From: Fidelibacterota bacterium
GTDB lineage: Bacteria; Fidelibacterota; UBA2242; JAFGTP01
Assembly (NCBI GenBank): GCA_021735285.1
Contig: JAIPHI010000045.1
Coordinates: 1-16,173, forward strand
Length of the DNA stretch: 16,173 nucleotides
Direction: 5' to 3'
A program made the position numbers and the translations under genes. Below the pieces are notes generated by a model, which had not been told where the DNA came from, made no database searches, and saw nothing but the letters and a program-made list of their open reading frames with translations. Positions 8,201 through 15,518 of this stretch are shown here, one piece after another. The stretch's first letter is position 1. Each line of letters opens with the position of its first letter.

Positions 8201-8483
8201 TGGTGGATTGATAGGCCCTGCTACAGGTCATCGGTTGCTTGATGGAGGTGTGTTTACAGTGCCTGGTGGTCGTATATTCAGTGTAGATGGGAAATGGTTT
8301 CCTGAAAGCCATGGCGTAGAACCGGATATTAGAGTTATCGATGATCCAACCAAGTTGGCTCGGGGTGAAGACCCGCAGATTAAACAAGCAGTTGAAAAAG
8401 CATTGGAAATGTTAGAAAACAATCCACCAAAAAAAGTTGAACATCCTCCTTTTGAGGATATGACAGCTGATAAGAAAAATTAG
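5244..8483 (+). CDS. Exported Tricorn-like protease (peptidase family S41), paralogue A
   Basis: A 1,079-residue serine protease with full Tricorn architecture. Residues 1-21 are a Sec signal peptide, so unlike the cytosolic archaeal enzyme it should act outside the cytoplasm. Two beta-propellers (about 25-310 and 320-540) carry repeated PD40/TolB-type units (FPRFSPNGEKIAF near 67, MPAYSPDGSQLAYWS near 350, FWSPDAKKIAFID near 395, KWSPDSKWITYS near 443). A Lys/Asp/Glu-rich linker (about 545-567) precedes the C1 domain, a PDZ domain (about 755-837) and the C2 catalytic domain. The expected catalytic residues are present at nearly the same numbers as in the Thermoplasma enzyme: Ser740-His741 (SSHTY), Ser963 in GWSVSGGDAFP, Glu1021 in PESHGVEPDI, and the oxyanion Gly916 in DERFNSGGQ. 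The residue after the nucleophile is Gly instead of Asp. Tricorn cuts polypeptides into short peptides. It is probably co-transcribed with the paralogue that follows. Confidence 0.93.
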   Translation: MRKYMIFVIIMFFSISGFVRGQVDAKLMRHPDVSDSLICFAYGGDIWIVDKEGGMAKKLSSPAGEESFPRFSPNGEKIAFSGHYDGNNDVYILPSQGGFPQRITSHPGSDRLVDWTPDGNQLIFASKRQSGRSRFNQLYHISTEGGLAQKYPVPYGEFGALAPDQEILAYMPKSRDFRNWKRYRGGGASEIWLFDLNSYQSKNITQNKAIDAHPMWYKNYIYFLSDRGVQKRHNIWRYNRENEKYKQITHFKDFDITFPAIGPQEIVFEAGGDIYLLNLDTEEYHSVNINLVSDLSQVRPRKITADKHGQNPTVSHDAKRIIVEARGELFSVPAEEGYTKNITQTSINAERMPAYSPDGSQLAYWSDKEGEYNLYIKDLGSNETSKTTNFKKGFRYQIFWSPDAKKIAFIDNQEYIYIYNLDKKRLIKVDREIDQTHPGLDNFRIKWSPDSKWITYSKMLPKGQRAVFIYNLENQKVDQLTSGFYNAFSPVFGPDNKYFYYLSKRSLDPVYSSIDATWIYPNTTKIIAVPLTDSIASPLAPDNDQLEREKEDDTDKNKDKDKEQEFKIDIDNFEVRMIELPPEAGRYSNLAAIKNKIIYQKYANKGSGDRSSSVNYFDLEEKEEKTVVKDADNFIITGSDEKLLVENKNKFYIVDIAPQQKLDHPVAVDNLKMTVDPRAEWTQIFNEVWRKYRDYFYDPNMHGVDWMAMKKRYGSLLDDAVTRGDVNFIIGNMIAELNSSHTYIFGGDLERAERVNVGLLGINWELEKGAYRIAEIIQAPNWESDVRSPLSAPGVDIQKGDYILAVNNIELDINKEPYSAFTGLANKTVALTVNDKPTFEDAREIIVKTLSSERRLRNLAWIRQNRKYVDSLSDGKLGYVYMPNTSTSGQTELIRQYYGQFDKQGFIIDERFNSGGQLSHRFIELLTRPIVHYISRRNGPNWQIPEQAHSGPKVMLINGWSVSGGDAFPYVFKSKEVGPIIGTRTAGGLIGPATGHRLLDGGVFTVPGGRIFSVDGKWFPESHGVEPDIRVIDDPTKLARGEDPQIKQAVEKALEMLENNPPKKVEHPPFEDMTADKKN

Positions 8484-8494
8484 AAACAAAAAAA

Positions 8495-8498
8495 GGAG
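8495..8498 (+). promoter_or_regulatory. Ribosome binding site of the second Tricorn gene
   Basis: GGAG within AAAAGGAGAC lies 5 bases before the ATG at 8504, inside the 20-base gap after the first Tricorn gene. No terminator fits in this gap, so the two genes should share a transcript. Confidence 0.7.
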
Positions 8499-8503
8499 AC
8501 ATT

Positions 8504-11500
8504 ATGTTCAGAAAATCATTATTTGTCCTGCTAATTTCAAGTTTATTATGCAGCTTTGTATTAGCAGGCGTCGATGCCAAAATGTTAAGATACCCTGACG
8601 TGTCGGATACGCATATTTGTTTTGTTTATGCTGGAGATATATGGATTGTAGATAAGGATGGTGGTGTTGCTAATAAATTGAGTTCACCAAAAGGGCAGGA
8701 GCAATTTCCACGTTTTTCACCTGATGGTTCCAAGATAGCATTCACTGGTAATTATGATGGTAATAATGATATTTATGTTATTCCGGCTATGGGTGGAATT
8801 GCTGAGAGAATGACTTATCATCAGATGACTGACCGCATGCTGGATTGGTATCCTGACGGGAAATCCATTCTTTTTAATTCGCATAGACAGAGTGGTCGTC
8901 AACGATATGGCCAATTCTATTCTATTGCTACAGATAATGGTTTCCCGAAAAAATTATCTGTTCCTTATGGTGAATTTGCATCCCTCTCTCCGGATGGGAA
9001 TAAGATTGCATATGTAAAAAGATCCAGAGATTTTAGAACCTGGAAAAGATATCGAGGTGGAATGGCTGCTGATATTTGGATTTTTAACTTAAAAACTGGT
9101 AAAGCTGAAGAAATCACCGATACGGATGCCAATGAAAGCCAACCTATGTGGCATGGTGATATGATTTACTTTGCATCTGACCGAGGAGAGCATAAACGCT
9201 ATAATGTTTGGGCCTATAATACACAAACCAAACAAGTAAAACAGCTGACCCATTTTAAAGATTATGACATCCATTTTCCCTCCATTGGTCCCGACGAAAT
9301 TGTTTTTCAAGCCGGGAGTGATATTTACTTACTTGATTTACAGAACTCTAATGTAAAAAAGGTAAATATCGATGTTGTGACAGATAAAAGCACTATCAAG
9401 CCCCAAAATATTAATGTAGCTAAGTATATCAGCGGGGGTTCCATCTCACCTAAAGGAAAAAGAGTCTTACTCCAGGCCAGAGGTGAAATCTTTTCTGTTC
9501 CTGTGGAAGAGGGCTATACAAAAAATCTAACACAATCTTCAGGTACAGCTGAGAGATTTCCAAAATATGCTCCTGACGGTAAACATTTTGTTTATTGGAG
9601 TGATGCCTCGGGAGAATATCAACTGGTCTTGCAAAGCACCCAGAATAGTGACAAAGAAGTGTTAACTGATTTTGAAGCGGGCTATCGCTACCAGCCCTAT
9701 TGGTCACCGGATAGCAAAAAATTGGTCTTTATTGATAATTCTATGGACATCTTGTTGTATGACCTTGATAAAAAAGAGGTAGAAAAAATAGATCATTGTT
9801 ACTGGAAGATGCATGGCGGCTTGAGAAGTTTTAGTGTGGATTGGTCTTCCGATAGCAAATGGTTGACCTATTCTCACGGAGGAGAAAATCAGAATGGCAT
9901 AATATTCCTTTATAATACTGAGAAGGATAAGCTGCATCAGCTTACTACCCAGTATTATGATGATGCTGATCCGGCTTTCGATCCCTCCGGTAAATATTTA
10001 TATTTTTTATCAAATCGCCATTTTAGTCCTGAATACAGTGATATGGATAATTCCTTTATCTATCCTAATGCCACTAAACTGGTTGCAGTGAGTTTGAGAA
10101 AAGATGTGGAATCACCCCTCTCGCCTAAAAATGATACTGTGAGTGTAAAAACAGAAGATGAGGAGAATGATAAAGAAAAAGAAGATAAAGATAAGAATGG
10201 AAAGAAAAAAGAGGGCAAGCAAGAAGAGAAAGAACTTAAAATTGATCTTGCAAATTTTGAAGAGAGAATGGTTATTCTTCCTCCTGATCATGGAAATTAT
10301 AGTGATGTTTCTGCTGTAGAGGGTAAAGTTCTCTATATGCAACATCCTCTAACAGGCTCTCAAGACAAAGACAAAGAACTTAAATTTTTTGACTTAGAAG
10401 AAAGGGAAGAAAAAGTAATAATATCCGGCATTTCAGGTTATCAATTATCAGCTGATAAAAACAAGCTGCTTGTCAGGAAAAATGGCAAATTGGCTGTGAT
10501 CGATGTAGCACCTGAACAAAAAATGGAAGATGTAATATCGACAGACGATTTGAATATGGAACTTGATCCGCTAGCCGAGTGGAATCAAATCTACAATGAT
10601 GCCTGGAGAATTGTCAGAGATTATTTCTATGATCCGAATATGCATGGAGTTGATTGGAATCAGATTAAAAAGAAATATGGGAAACTACTGGAAGATGCTG
10701 TAACTAGAAGTGATGTGAACTATTTAATCGGTGAAATGATAGCTGAATTGAATGCCTCGCATACTTATCGTGGCGGTGGAAGTCTCGAAGAAGCGGAAAA
10801 AGAGCCAGTTGGTTGCCTTGGAGTTAATTTTAAAAGAGAAAATGGATATTATAAGATAGAGAAAATTATTCAAGGTGCCTCCTGGGATAACAAAGTACGA
10901 TCACCTTTTGACCGCTCGGGAGTGGAAGTCAAACAGGGTGATTATATTTTGGCTATTAATGGCATTCAACTTTCTGATCACAATACTCCCTGGAAAGCTC
11001 TTTCTGGCTTAAGCAATAAGACAGTAGAGATCACATATAATGATAAACCTACTATGGAAAATGCCAAACAAGCCGTTGTAAAAACACTCGATATAGGCGA
11101 TGAAGTCAGACTCAGACACTTGAATTGGATTGAGCACAATCGTAAGTATGTAGAAAATAAAAGTAATGGAAAAGTTGGCTATATTTATGTGCGCAGTACT
11201 GGCGTTGATGCCCAAAACGAACTGGTCCGTCAATTCCAAGCTCAGTTTAAAAAACCCGCTCTTATTATTGATGAAAGATTTAATAGCGGCGGCCAGATTC
11301 CGGACCGTTTTATCGAATTGCTAGACCGAGAACCTCTCTCATATTGGGCTGTTCGCGATGGCAAAGATTGGCAATGGCCTCCTGTAGCCCATTTTGGTCC
11401 CAAAGCTATGTTGATCAATGGCTGGAGTGGCTCCGGTGGCGATGCTTTACCCTATTATTTCCGTAAAGCAGGGCTAGGAAAATTAATTGGTATGCGCACC

Positions 11501-11767
11501 TGGGGTGGATTGATAGGCATATCCGGCACACCACAACTGATTGATAAGGGCATGGTTACTGCTCCCTCTTTTCGTATGTATAGTACGCAAGGAAAATGGT
11601 TTGCTGAAGGGCACGGGGTCGAACCTGATATTCGAGTTGTGGATGATCCTGAAAAATTGGCCAAAGGCCAGGATCCACAATTAGATAAAGCTATAGAAGT
11701 GCTATTGAAACAATTAAAAAAACAGGGTGAGGTCAAGCCAGAAAGACCGGATTATGAGAAGCGATAA
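8504..11767 (+). CDS. Exported Tricorn-like protease (peptidase family S41), paralogue B
   Basis: A 1,087-residue tandem paralogue of the preceding gene, matching it along the entire length; many blocks are identical or nearly so (GDIWIVDK near 45, YDGNNDIY, YFYDPNMHGVDW, IIDERFNSGGQ). Residues 1-21 form a clean signal peptide (VLLISSLLCSFVLAG), predicting export. Domain order is the same: two propellers with PD40 repeats, a longer and more charged linker (about 544-577, many Lys/Glu/Asp), C1, PDZ (about 767-851) and the C2 protease domain. Catalytic residues are Ser752-His753 (ASHTY), Ser977 in GWSGSGGDALP, Glu1035 in AEGHGVEPDI, with Gly930 as the likely oxyanion donor. The paralogues differ in residues flanking the active site (SVSGGDAF versus GSGGDAL; TRTAGGLIG versus MRTWGGLIG), so they may prefer different substrates or form mixed assemblies. 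Both look active. A probable terminator hairpin follows 14 bases after the stop codon. Confidence 0.93.
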   Translation: MFRKSLFVLLISSLLCSFVLAGVDAKMLRYPDVSDTHICFVYAGDIWIVDKDGGVANKLSSPKGQEQFPRFSPDGSKIAFTGNYDGNNDIYVIPAMGGIAERMTYHQMTDRMLDWYPDGKSILFNSHRQSGRQRYGQFYSIATDNGFPKKLSVPYGEFASLSPDGNKIAYVKRSRDFRTWKRYRGGMAADIWIFNLKTGKAEEITDTDANESQPMWHGDMIYFASDRGEHKRYNVWAYNTQTKQVKQLTHFKDYDIHFPSIGPDEIVFQAGSDIYLLDLQNSNVKKVNIDVVTDKSTIKPQNINVAKYISGGSISPKGKRVLLQARGEIFSVPVEEGYTKNLTQSSGTAERFPKYAPDGKHFVYWSDASGEYQLVLQSTQNSDKEVLTDFEAGYRYQPYWSPDSKKLVFIDNSMDILLYDLDKKEVEKIDHCYWKMHGGLRSFSVDWSSDSKWLTYSHGGENQNGIIFLYNTEKDKLHQLTTQYYDDADPAFDPSGKYLYFLSNRHFSPEYSDMDNSFIYPNATKLVAVSLRKDVESPLSPKNDTVSVKTEDEENDKEKEDKDKNGKKKEGKQEEKELKIDLANFEERMVILPPDHGNYSDVSAVEGKVLYMQHPLTGSQDKDKELKFFDLEEREEKVIISGISGYQLSADKNKLLVRKNGKLAVIDVAPEQKMEDVISTDDLNMELDPLAEWNQIYNDAWRIVRDYFYDPNMHGVDWNQIKKKYGKLLEDAVTRSDVNYLIGEMIAELNASHTYRGGGSLEEAEKEPVGCLGVNFKRENGYYKIEKIIQGASWDNKVRSPFDRSGVEVKQGDYILAINGIQLSDHNTPWKALSGLSNKTVEITYNDKPTMENAKQAVVKTLDIGDEVRLRHLNWIEHNRKYVENKSNGKVGYIYVRSTGVDAQNELVRQFQAQFKKPALIIDERFNSGGQIPDRFIELLDREPLSYWAVRDGKDWQWPPVAHFGPKAMLINGWSGSGGDALPYYFRKAGLGKLIGMRTWGGLIGISGTPQLIDKGMVTAPSFRMYSTQGKWFAEGHGVEPDIRVVDDPEKLAKGQDPQLDKAIEVLLKQLKKQGEVKPERPDYEKR

Positions 11768-11781
11768 GATGTAGAAGGTAT

Positions 11782-11828
11782 TCAGGGGATACTAGTAAAC
11801 CTTTTCAAATTGATACAGTATCCCCTGA
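11782..11828 (+). terminator. Perfect 12-bp inverted repeat after the Tricorn genes, probable terminator
   Basis: TCAGGGGATACT (11782-11793) is exactly complementary to AGTATCCCCTGA (11817-11828), with a 23-base loop. It begins 14 bases after the stop of the second Tricorn gene and is followed by TTTAAATTT. The stem is strong, but the loop is long and the T-run short for a classical rho-independent terminator. An mRNA 3'-end stabilising hairpin or a remnant inverted repeat of an inserted element are alternatives. Confidence 0.55.
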
Positions 11829-12272
11829 TTTAAATTTCAAACTCGCTGCTCCCGCAGAAAATAGAAAGAGACCAAATTTGAACTTTGAAATAAATGGAAA
11901 CGGTAAACAGGAAAGTGGAATTGGTCAAGTGGCAATGGGGCATATTTGGAAAGTAGTCGAGTATAAAAGTCGAAAACAAATATTCATTGCTTTCGATATA
12001 TTAAAATGAGTCAATAGACTAAAATTTGGATATTGCCTTATGACAAAAATAAAAAAACTACAAAAGTCAAAGGACATAATAGACATTTTACACTCAGAAT
12101 ATAAAGCCACTGCACTACTTGTCCACTTCGCAACTCGCCCAACGACATATTCCAAAATTGTAATATTATCGTCTTTTTTTAGAGCCTGATTGTTATTCCT
12201 AAATCAGATGATCTATTGAAATTATAAGATTGTTTTAATAATAATTTGATTTAAATTTATGGTTTTCAAAAT
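11829..12272. other. Non-coding stretch with short decayed-looking reading frames
   Basis: About 440 bases with no gene I can support. A 49-codon plus-strand frame (12040-12189) starts ATG ACA AAA and ends in AGA GCC TGA, with a Lys-rich start and a C-terminal half containing VHFATRPTTYSK. A 76-codon minus-strand frame (11925-12155) overlaps it. Neither has a ribosome site or a recognisable domain. The segment around 12105-12150 is locally less AT-rich than its surroundings, as if it were a fragment of older inserted or repeated sequence. No transposase, terminal repeat or tRNA is visible. Confidence 0.35.
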
Positions 12273-12284
12273 GATTGATATAAT
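12273..12284 (+). promoter_or_regulatory. Possible -10 region / shared promoter motif before the M13 gene
   Basis: TATAAT at 12279-12284 lies 34 bases before the M13 start codon, within GATTGATATAAT. The same GATTGATAT string occurs at 5184-5192 upstream of the first Tricorn gene. No good -35 hexamer is found at 16-18 bases. In such AT-rich DNA this could be chance. Confidence 0.3.
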
Positions 12285-12305
12285 TAATATTTAATTTATA
12301 TAACG

Positions 12306-12314
12306 AAAGGAGAG
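12306..12314 (+). promoter_or_regulatory. Ribosome binding site of the M13 peptidase gene
   Basis: AAAGGAGAG lies 3 bases before the ATG at 12318. It is almost identical to the sites before the lipoprotein gene at 362 and the GTG-start gene at 4821, so this seems to be the strong site of this genome. Confidence 0.7.
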
Positions 12315-12317
12315 TGG

Positions 12318-14351
12318 ATGAGCGATTTACTTAAAATTGGTGGAATTTTGATAATCAGTCTGTTTTTCCTGGCGACCTGTTCTCAAAAAACAAGGAACCG
12401 GGGCTTCGATCTGGAAAATATGGACACTTCAGTAAAGCCTGGCGATAATTTTTTTAGATATGTAAATGGTACCTGGCTAAAAAACACAAAAATACCGGCT
12501 GATAAGAGTCGCTGGGGAAGTTTCATAGAACTCCGAGAGGATAATAAGAAAAAAATTAGAAAATTGATGGAAAAAGCCCGCAAGGAGGCAGAGAAACCGG
12601 ATAGTAAATTGCAAAAGATTGGTGATTTTTATGCCACTGGTATGGACACCAATAAGATCGATGCCCAGGGTTATAATCCAATTAAAGAAGAGCTGAACAG
12701 GATTGATCAAATTGAAAATATTGATGATATTCAAAAAATAATAGCGGAATTGCATACCAACTCTATCTCTCCCTTATTTGGTTTTGGCGGCTCTCCTGAC
12801 ATGAATAACAGTAAAATGATAATTCCCTGGTTAGTGCAGGGTGGCCTGGGATTACCGGATAAGGATTATTATCTGGATAGGAAAGGTCGCGCTCCCAAAA
12901 TAAGAGAAGAATATAAAAAACATTTAACCAAAATGTTCAAACTAATTGATTATTCAGATGAAAAAGCTGAGCAAGCAGCACAAGATGTGATCGAATTTGA
13001 AACCCGTCTGGCTCAAGTTTCAATGGATCGTGCTAAAACCCGCAATCCCCAAAACATCACCCATAAATATCCTCTTGATAAACTCGATAAACAGCTCTCT
13101 ACAGATTATAATTGGGATCAATTTTTCACTCTGGTAGGACTGGATAATCCTGATGAGATAAATGTTGCCCAGCCGGAGTTTTTTAAGGAAATATCTGTAA
13201 TGGTAGAGGACTTACCAATTGATGTTTGGCGTACTTATTTGAAATGGAATGTGGTCAACTCTGCTGCGAATTATCTCAGCAGCGAGTTTGAAACCCAGAA
13301 CTTTGAATTTTATGGTAAATTTCTACACGGTACTGAAGAAATGTCACCTCGCTGGAAAAGAGTGCAAAATACAGTTAATGCGGCTCTTGGCGAAATGGTA
13401 GGCAAAATCTATGTTGAAAAATATTTCCCTCCTGAAGCAAAAAATAGAATGGACCGTTTAGTAAAGCATCTCAAACTCACATATCGGGAAAGATTAAAGA
13501 ATCTGAATTGGATGAGCGAGGAAACTCGCAAAAAGGCGCTGGAAAAGCTGGATTCTTTTGGTGTCAAAATTGGATATCCTGAAGAGTGGCGAGATTATAG
13601 TGAACTGGAAATCAAGAAGGATTCCTATTTTGCTAATATTAAAAGAGCCCGCAAGTTCAATTTTAATTATGAATTAAACAAAATCAATAAGCCTAAAGAC
13701 CCCAAGGAATGGCATATGTATCCTCAAACAGTGAACGCCTATTACAATCCGACTAATAATGAGATTGTATTCCCGGCTGCCATCCTTCAACCACCATTTT
13801 TTAATGTCAATGCTGATGCACCTATTAATTATGGTGCTATCGGAGCTGTGATTGGTCATGAAATGACGCACGGATTTGATGATCAGGGCCGGAAATTTGG
13901 CCCCGATGGCAATCTGAAATTGTGGTGGACTGACAAAGACGCCCAAAGATTCATGAAGCGAGCTAGTGTCTTGAAGAAACAGTATGATCAATTTACGCTG
14001 CTTGACTCGCTTCATCTTAATACCGAATTGACATTGGGTGAGAATATCGCTGACTTAGGTGGTTTGACCATTGCTTATAATGCTTTACAAAGGGAATTGG
14101 CAAAACATTCCTCAAAGACAATTGATGGCTTTACTCCACAACAACGGTTTTTTCTGGGTTTTGCTCAGGTTTGGCGCGGCAAAATTCGGGATGAAGCCCT
14201 GGCAAACAAGATCCAAACCGATCCTCATCCTCCTGGCAATTTGAGAACAAATGGTACTGTTAGAAATCTGGATGCTTTTTATGAAGCCTTTGATATTGAA
14301 ACCTCTGATTCACTTTATCTAGAAGAGAGCAAAAGGGCTAAGATCTGGTAA
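12318..14351 (+). CDS. M13 family zinc metallopeptidase (neprilysin/PepO-like), probable lipoprotein
   Basis: A 677-residue M13 endopeptidase, full length for the family. It begins with a membrane signal (residues 5-20) and LATC-S, a probable lipobox with Cys21, so the enzyme is likely anchored to the envelope facing the periplasm or outside. The M13 N-terminal domain starts with DTSVKPGDNFFRYVNGTWL (about residue 37). The zinc site is complete: H514-E-M-T-H518 (ligands His514 and His518, catalytic Glu515) and Glu575 in GENIADLGG as third ligand, with Asp579. Substrate-binding elements match neprilysin: NAY at 473-475, and His637 with Arg643 in DPHPPGNLR, spaced as His711/Arg717 in neprilysin. 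The chain ends KIW, echoing the family's C-terminal Trp. M13 enzymes cut oligopeptides on the amino side of hydrophobic residues. A role in trimming peptides made by the two upstream proteases is inferred from location. The gene is probably its own transcript. Confidence 0.95.
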   Translation: MSDLLKIGGILIISLFFLATCSQKTRNRGFDLENMDTSVKPGDNFFRYVNGTWLKNTKIPADKSRWGSFIELREDNKKKIRKLMEKARKEAEKPDSKLQKIGDFYATGMDTNKIDAQGYNPIKEELNRIDQIENIDDIQKIIAELHTNSISPLFGFGGSPDMNNSKMIIPWLVQGGLGLPDKDYYLDRKGRAPKIREEYKKHLTKMFKLIDYSDEKAEQAAQDVIEFETRLAQVSMDRAKTRNPQNITHKYPLDKLDKQLSTDYNWDQFFTLVGLDNPDEINVAQPEFFKEISVMVEDLPIDVWRTYLKWNVVNSAANYLSSEFETQNFEFYGKFLHGTEEMSPRWKRVQNTVNAALGEMVGKIYVEKYFPPEAKNRMDRLVKHLKLTYRERLKNLNWMSEETRKKALEKLDSFGVKIGYPEEWRDYSELEIKKDSYFANIKRARKFNFNYELNKINKPKDPKEWHMYPQTVNAYYNPTNNEIVFPAAILQPPFFNVNADAPINYGAIGAVIGHEMTHGFDDQGRKFGPDGNLKLWWTDKDAQRFMKRASVLKKQYDQFTLLDSLHLNTELTLGENIADLGGLTIAYNALQRELAKHSSKTIDGFTPQQRFFLGFAQVWRGKIRDEALANKIQTDPHPPGNLRTNGTVRNLDAFYEAFDIETSDSLYLEESKRAKIW

Positions 14352-14406
14352 AGTTATAGATTTATAAAAATATAGGACAAATATTTTTAAATCTTGCTTA
14401 ATTTTC

Positions 14407-14438
14407 AAAAAGCGGTATTTTCAAGGATACCGCTTTTT
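14407..14438 (+). terminator. Rho-independent terminator after the M13 gene
   Basis: AAAAAGCGGTAT (14407-14418) pairs perfectly with ATACCGCTTTTT (14427-14438) around an 8-base loop, and GCTTTTT follows. This is a classical bidirectional-type terminator about 55 bases after the M13 stop. It isolates the M13 gene from the lipoprotein gene downstream. Confidence 0.9.
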
Positions 14439-14504
14439 GCTTTTTAATATTCAGTGCATTACATTAATTTTGATAGTAAGAATTAATTAAAATTGAGCCT
14501 GCCG

Positions 14505-15437
14505 ATGAAACCAAATATCGTCTTTATAACTTTACTTGCTATATTTTTGCATTATTCCTGTGATAATTTACAAAAGGAATTTAATCCCAATAACCTTCAT
14601 TGGGTAGCGCAAAAAGGTTACTTACTTGATAATGTTCAGCGTTTAAGGGCAAAAGGAAAATTGCCGGCACCAGAAATTAAATTAAAAATGAACGGAGAGA
14701 CTCACTGGATGGCTCTCGATATTTATCAACCTTTTCTTATTTTAAAAGAAAATGAATTCAACCTCGACAATTTTGCTCCCTCTAATATTGTCTCTGTAGT
14801 AAAAGGTAATCATGAAATGTTGATGGAAGATGGTTTTATTAAAAACATTCAAATCCTGGGAACGGAATATGACATTACTCACTGCTCATTGCTGAAAAAA
14901 AGTTCGCAAAAACTATATTGTAAAGGCCTGGTTGGCAGAAATTTTTTTGATGATAAAGTTATTACACTGGACTTTCGCAACAAGGCCGTCGCCTATTCAG
15001 AAAAGGCAATTAAATCTCTCTCCAACTCATATCGGATTCCATTTGTCTTTCGAAAAACAAGTGATGTAAATTATCCGCTAATCTATTTCAGAGGAATGAT
15101 TGATAGTGTTGATATACTGATGACTGTTAATACATGTCAGCGATATTCGCACATCTCACCGGAATTATGTGATAAATTAGATTATGATCAGAAAAATGGA
15201 TATGCAAAAATTGGCGAACTTCAGATACAAAATTTTATAACTAAAGGCCTAAAGTGTAAGGTAGATGACAATCTTATCTATTCTTCACCACAAGGTAATG
15301 AGTTGCTCGAATTTTCTCTGGGTCTAAACGTTATAAGAGATTATCTGGTTACTTTTGATCTACCCGATAGTTGTTTCTATCTGGAGGAATATGCAAAAAC
15401 GGTCAAGACAAAAGAAGTAAAGAAAAATAATAATTAG
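14505..15437 (+). CDS. Cys-rich lipoprotein with degenerate two-lobed aspartic-protease (retropepsin-like) fold
   Basis: A 310-residue protein from the ATG at 14505; a TTG at 14493 is in frame but has no better ribosome site and no Shine-Dalgarno is evident for either. Residues 1-19 are a lipoprotein signal ending HYSC, with Asp after the Cys. No family is obvious at first sight, but two repeats match the retropepsin/pepsin-like pattern seen in bacterial aspartyl-protease lipoproteins. The first has ALDIYQPFLIL (Asp72) and later GLVGRNFFDDKVITLDFRNK (from 141). The second has ILMTVNTCQRYSHISPELCDKL (Asn209-Thr-Cys211) and later LGLNVIRDYLVTFDL (from 272). Each pair places a DTG-like strand before a GLxxxRD-like turn and a VTxDxxN strand. 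The signature DTG is replaced by DIY and NTC, so it should be catalytically weak or dead. Six cysteines remain after the lipid Cys. Function is unknown; a binder, inhibitor or partner of neighbouring proteases is possible. Confidence 0.65.
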   Translation: MKPNIVFITLLAIFLHYSCDNLQKEFNPNNLHWVAQKGYLLDNVQRLRAKGKLPAPEIKLKMNGETHWMALDIYQPFLILKENEFNLDNFAPSNIVSVVKGNHEMLMEDGFIKNIQILGTEYDITHCSLLKKSSQKLYCKGLVGRNFFDDKVITLDFRNKAVAYSEKAIKSLSNSYRIPFVFRKTSDVNYPLIYFRGMIDSVDILMTVNTCQRYSHISPELCDKLDYDQKNGYAKIGELQIQNFITKGLKCKVDDNLIYSSPQGNELLEFSLGLNVIRDYLVTFDLPDSCFYLEEYAKTVKTKEVKKNNN

Positions 15438-15518
15438 AATAATTGCTATACTATTTGTTTTATACTTTGGACACCATGTTAAAATATAGTTATAATCTTA
15501 TGCTTTTAATGAGAATAG

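Noticed and set aside
5343..11736. Antisense and out-of-frame open frames of 60-113 codons across the Tricorn genes
   Set aside because: They lie opposite or inside two clearly homologous proteases, lack ribosome sites and recognisable domains, and disappear wherever the real frame demands it; they are by-products of the true coding strand.
11925..12155. 76-codon minus-strand frame in the gap after the Tricorn genes
   Set aside because: No ribosome site, an overlapping opposite frame and no domain. Kept only as part of the gap description.
12127..12200. Integron attC-like site at GCCCAAC
   Set aside because: GCCCAAC fits the RYYYAAC half, but no GTTRRRY partner with a foldable stem occurs within about 150 bases downstream, and no integrase or cassette structure is present.
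13674..14015. 113-codon minus-strand frame opposite the M13 zinc site
   Set aside because: It overlaps the HEMTH and NAYY region of a complete M13 gene, has no ribosome site or homology, and is an antisense shadow.
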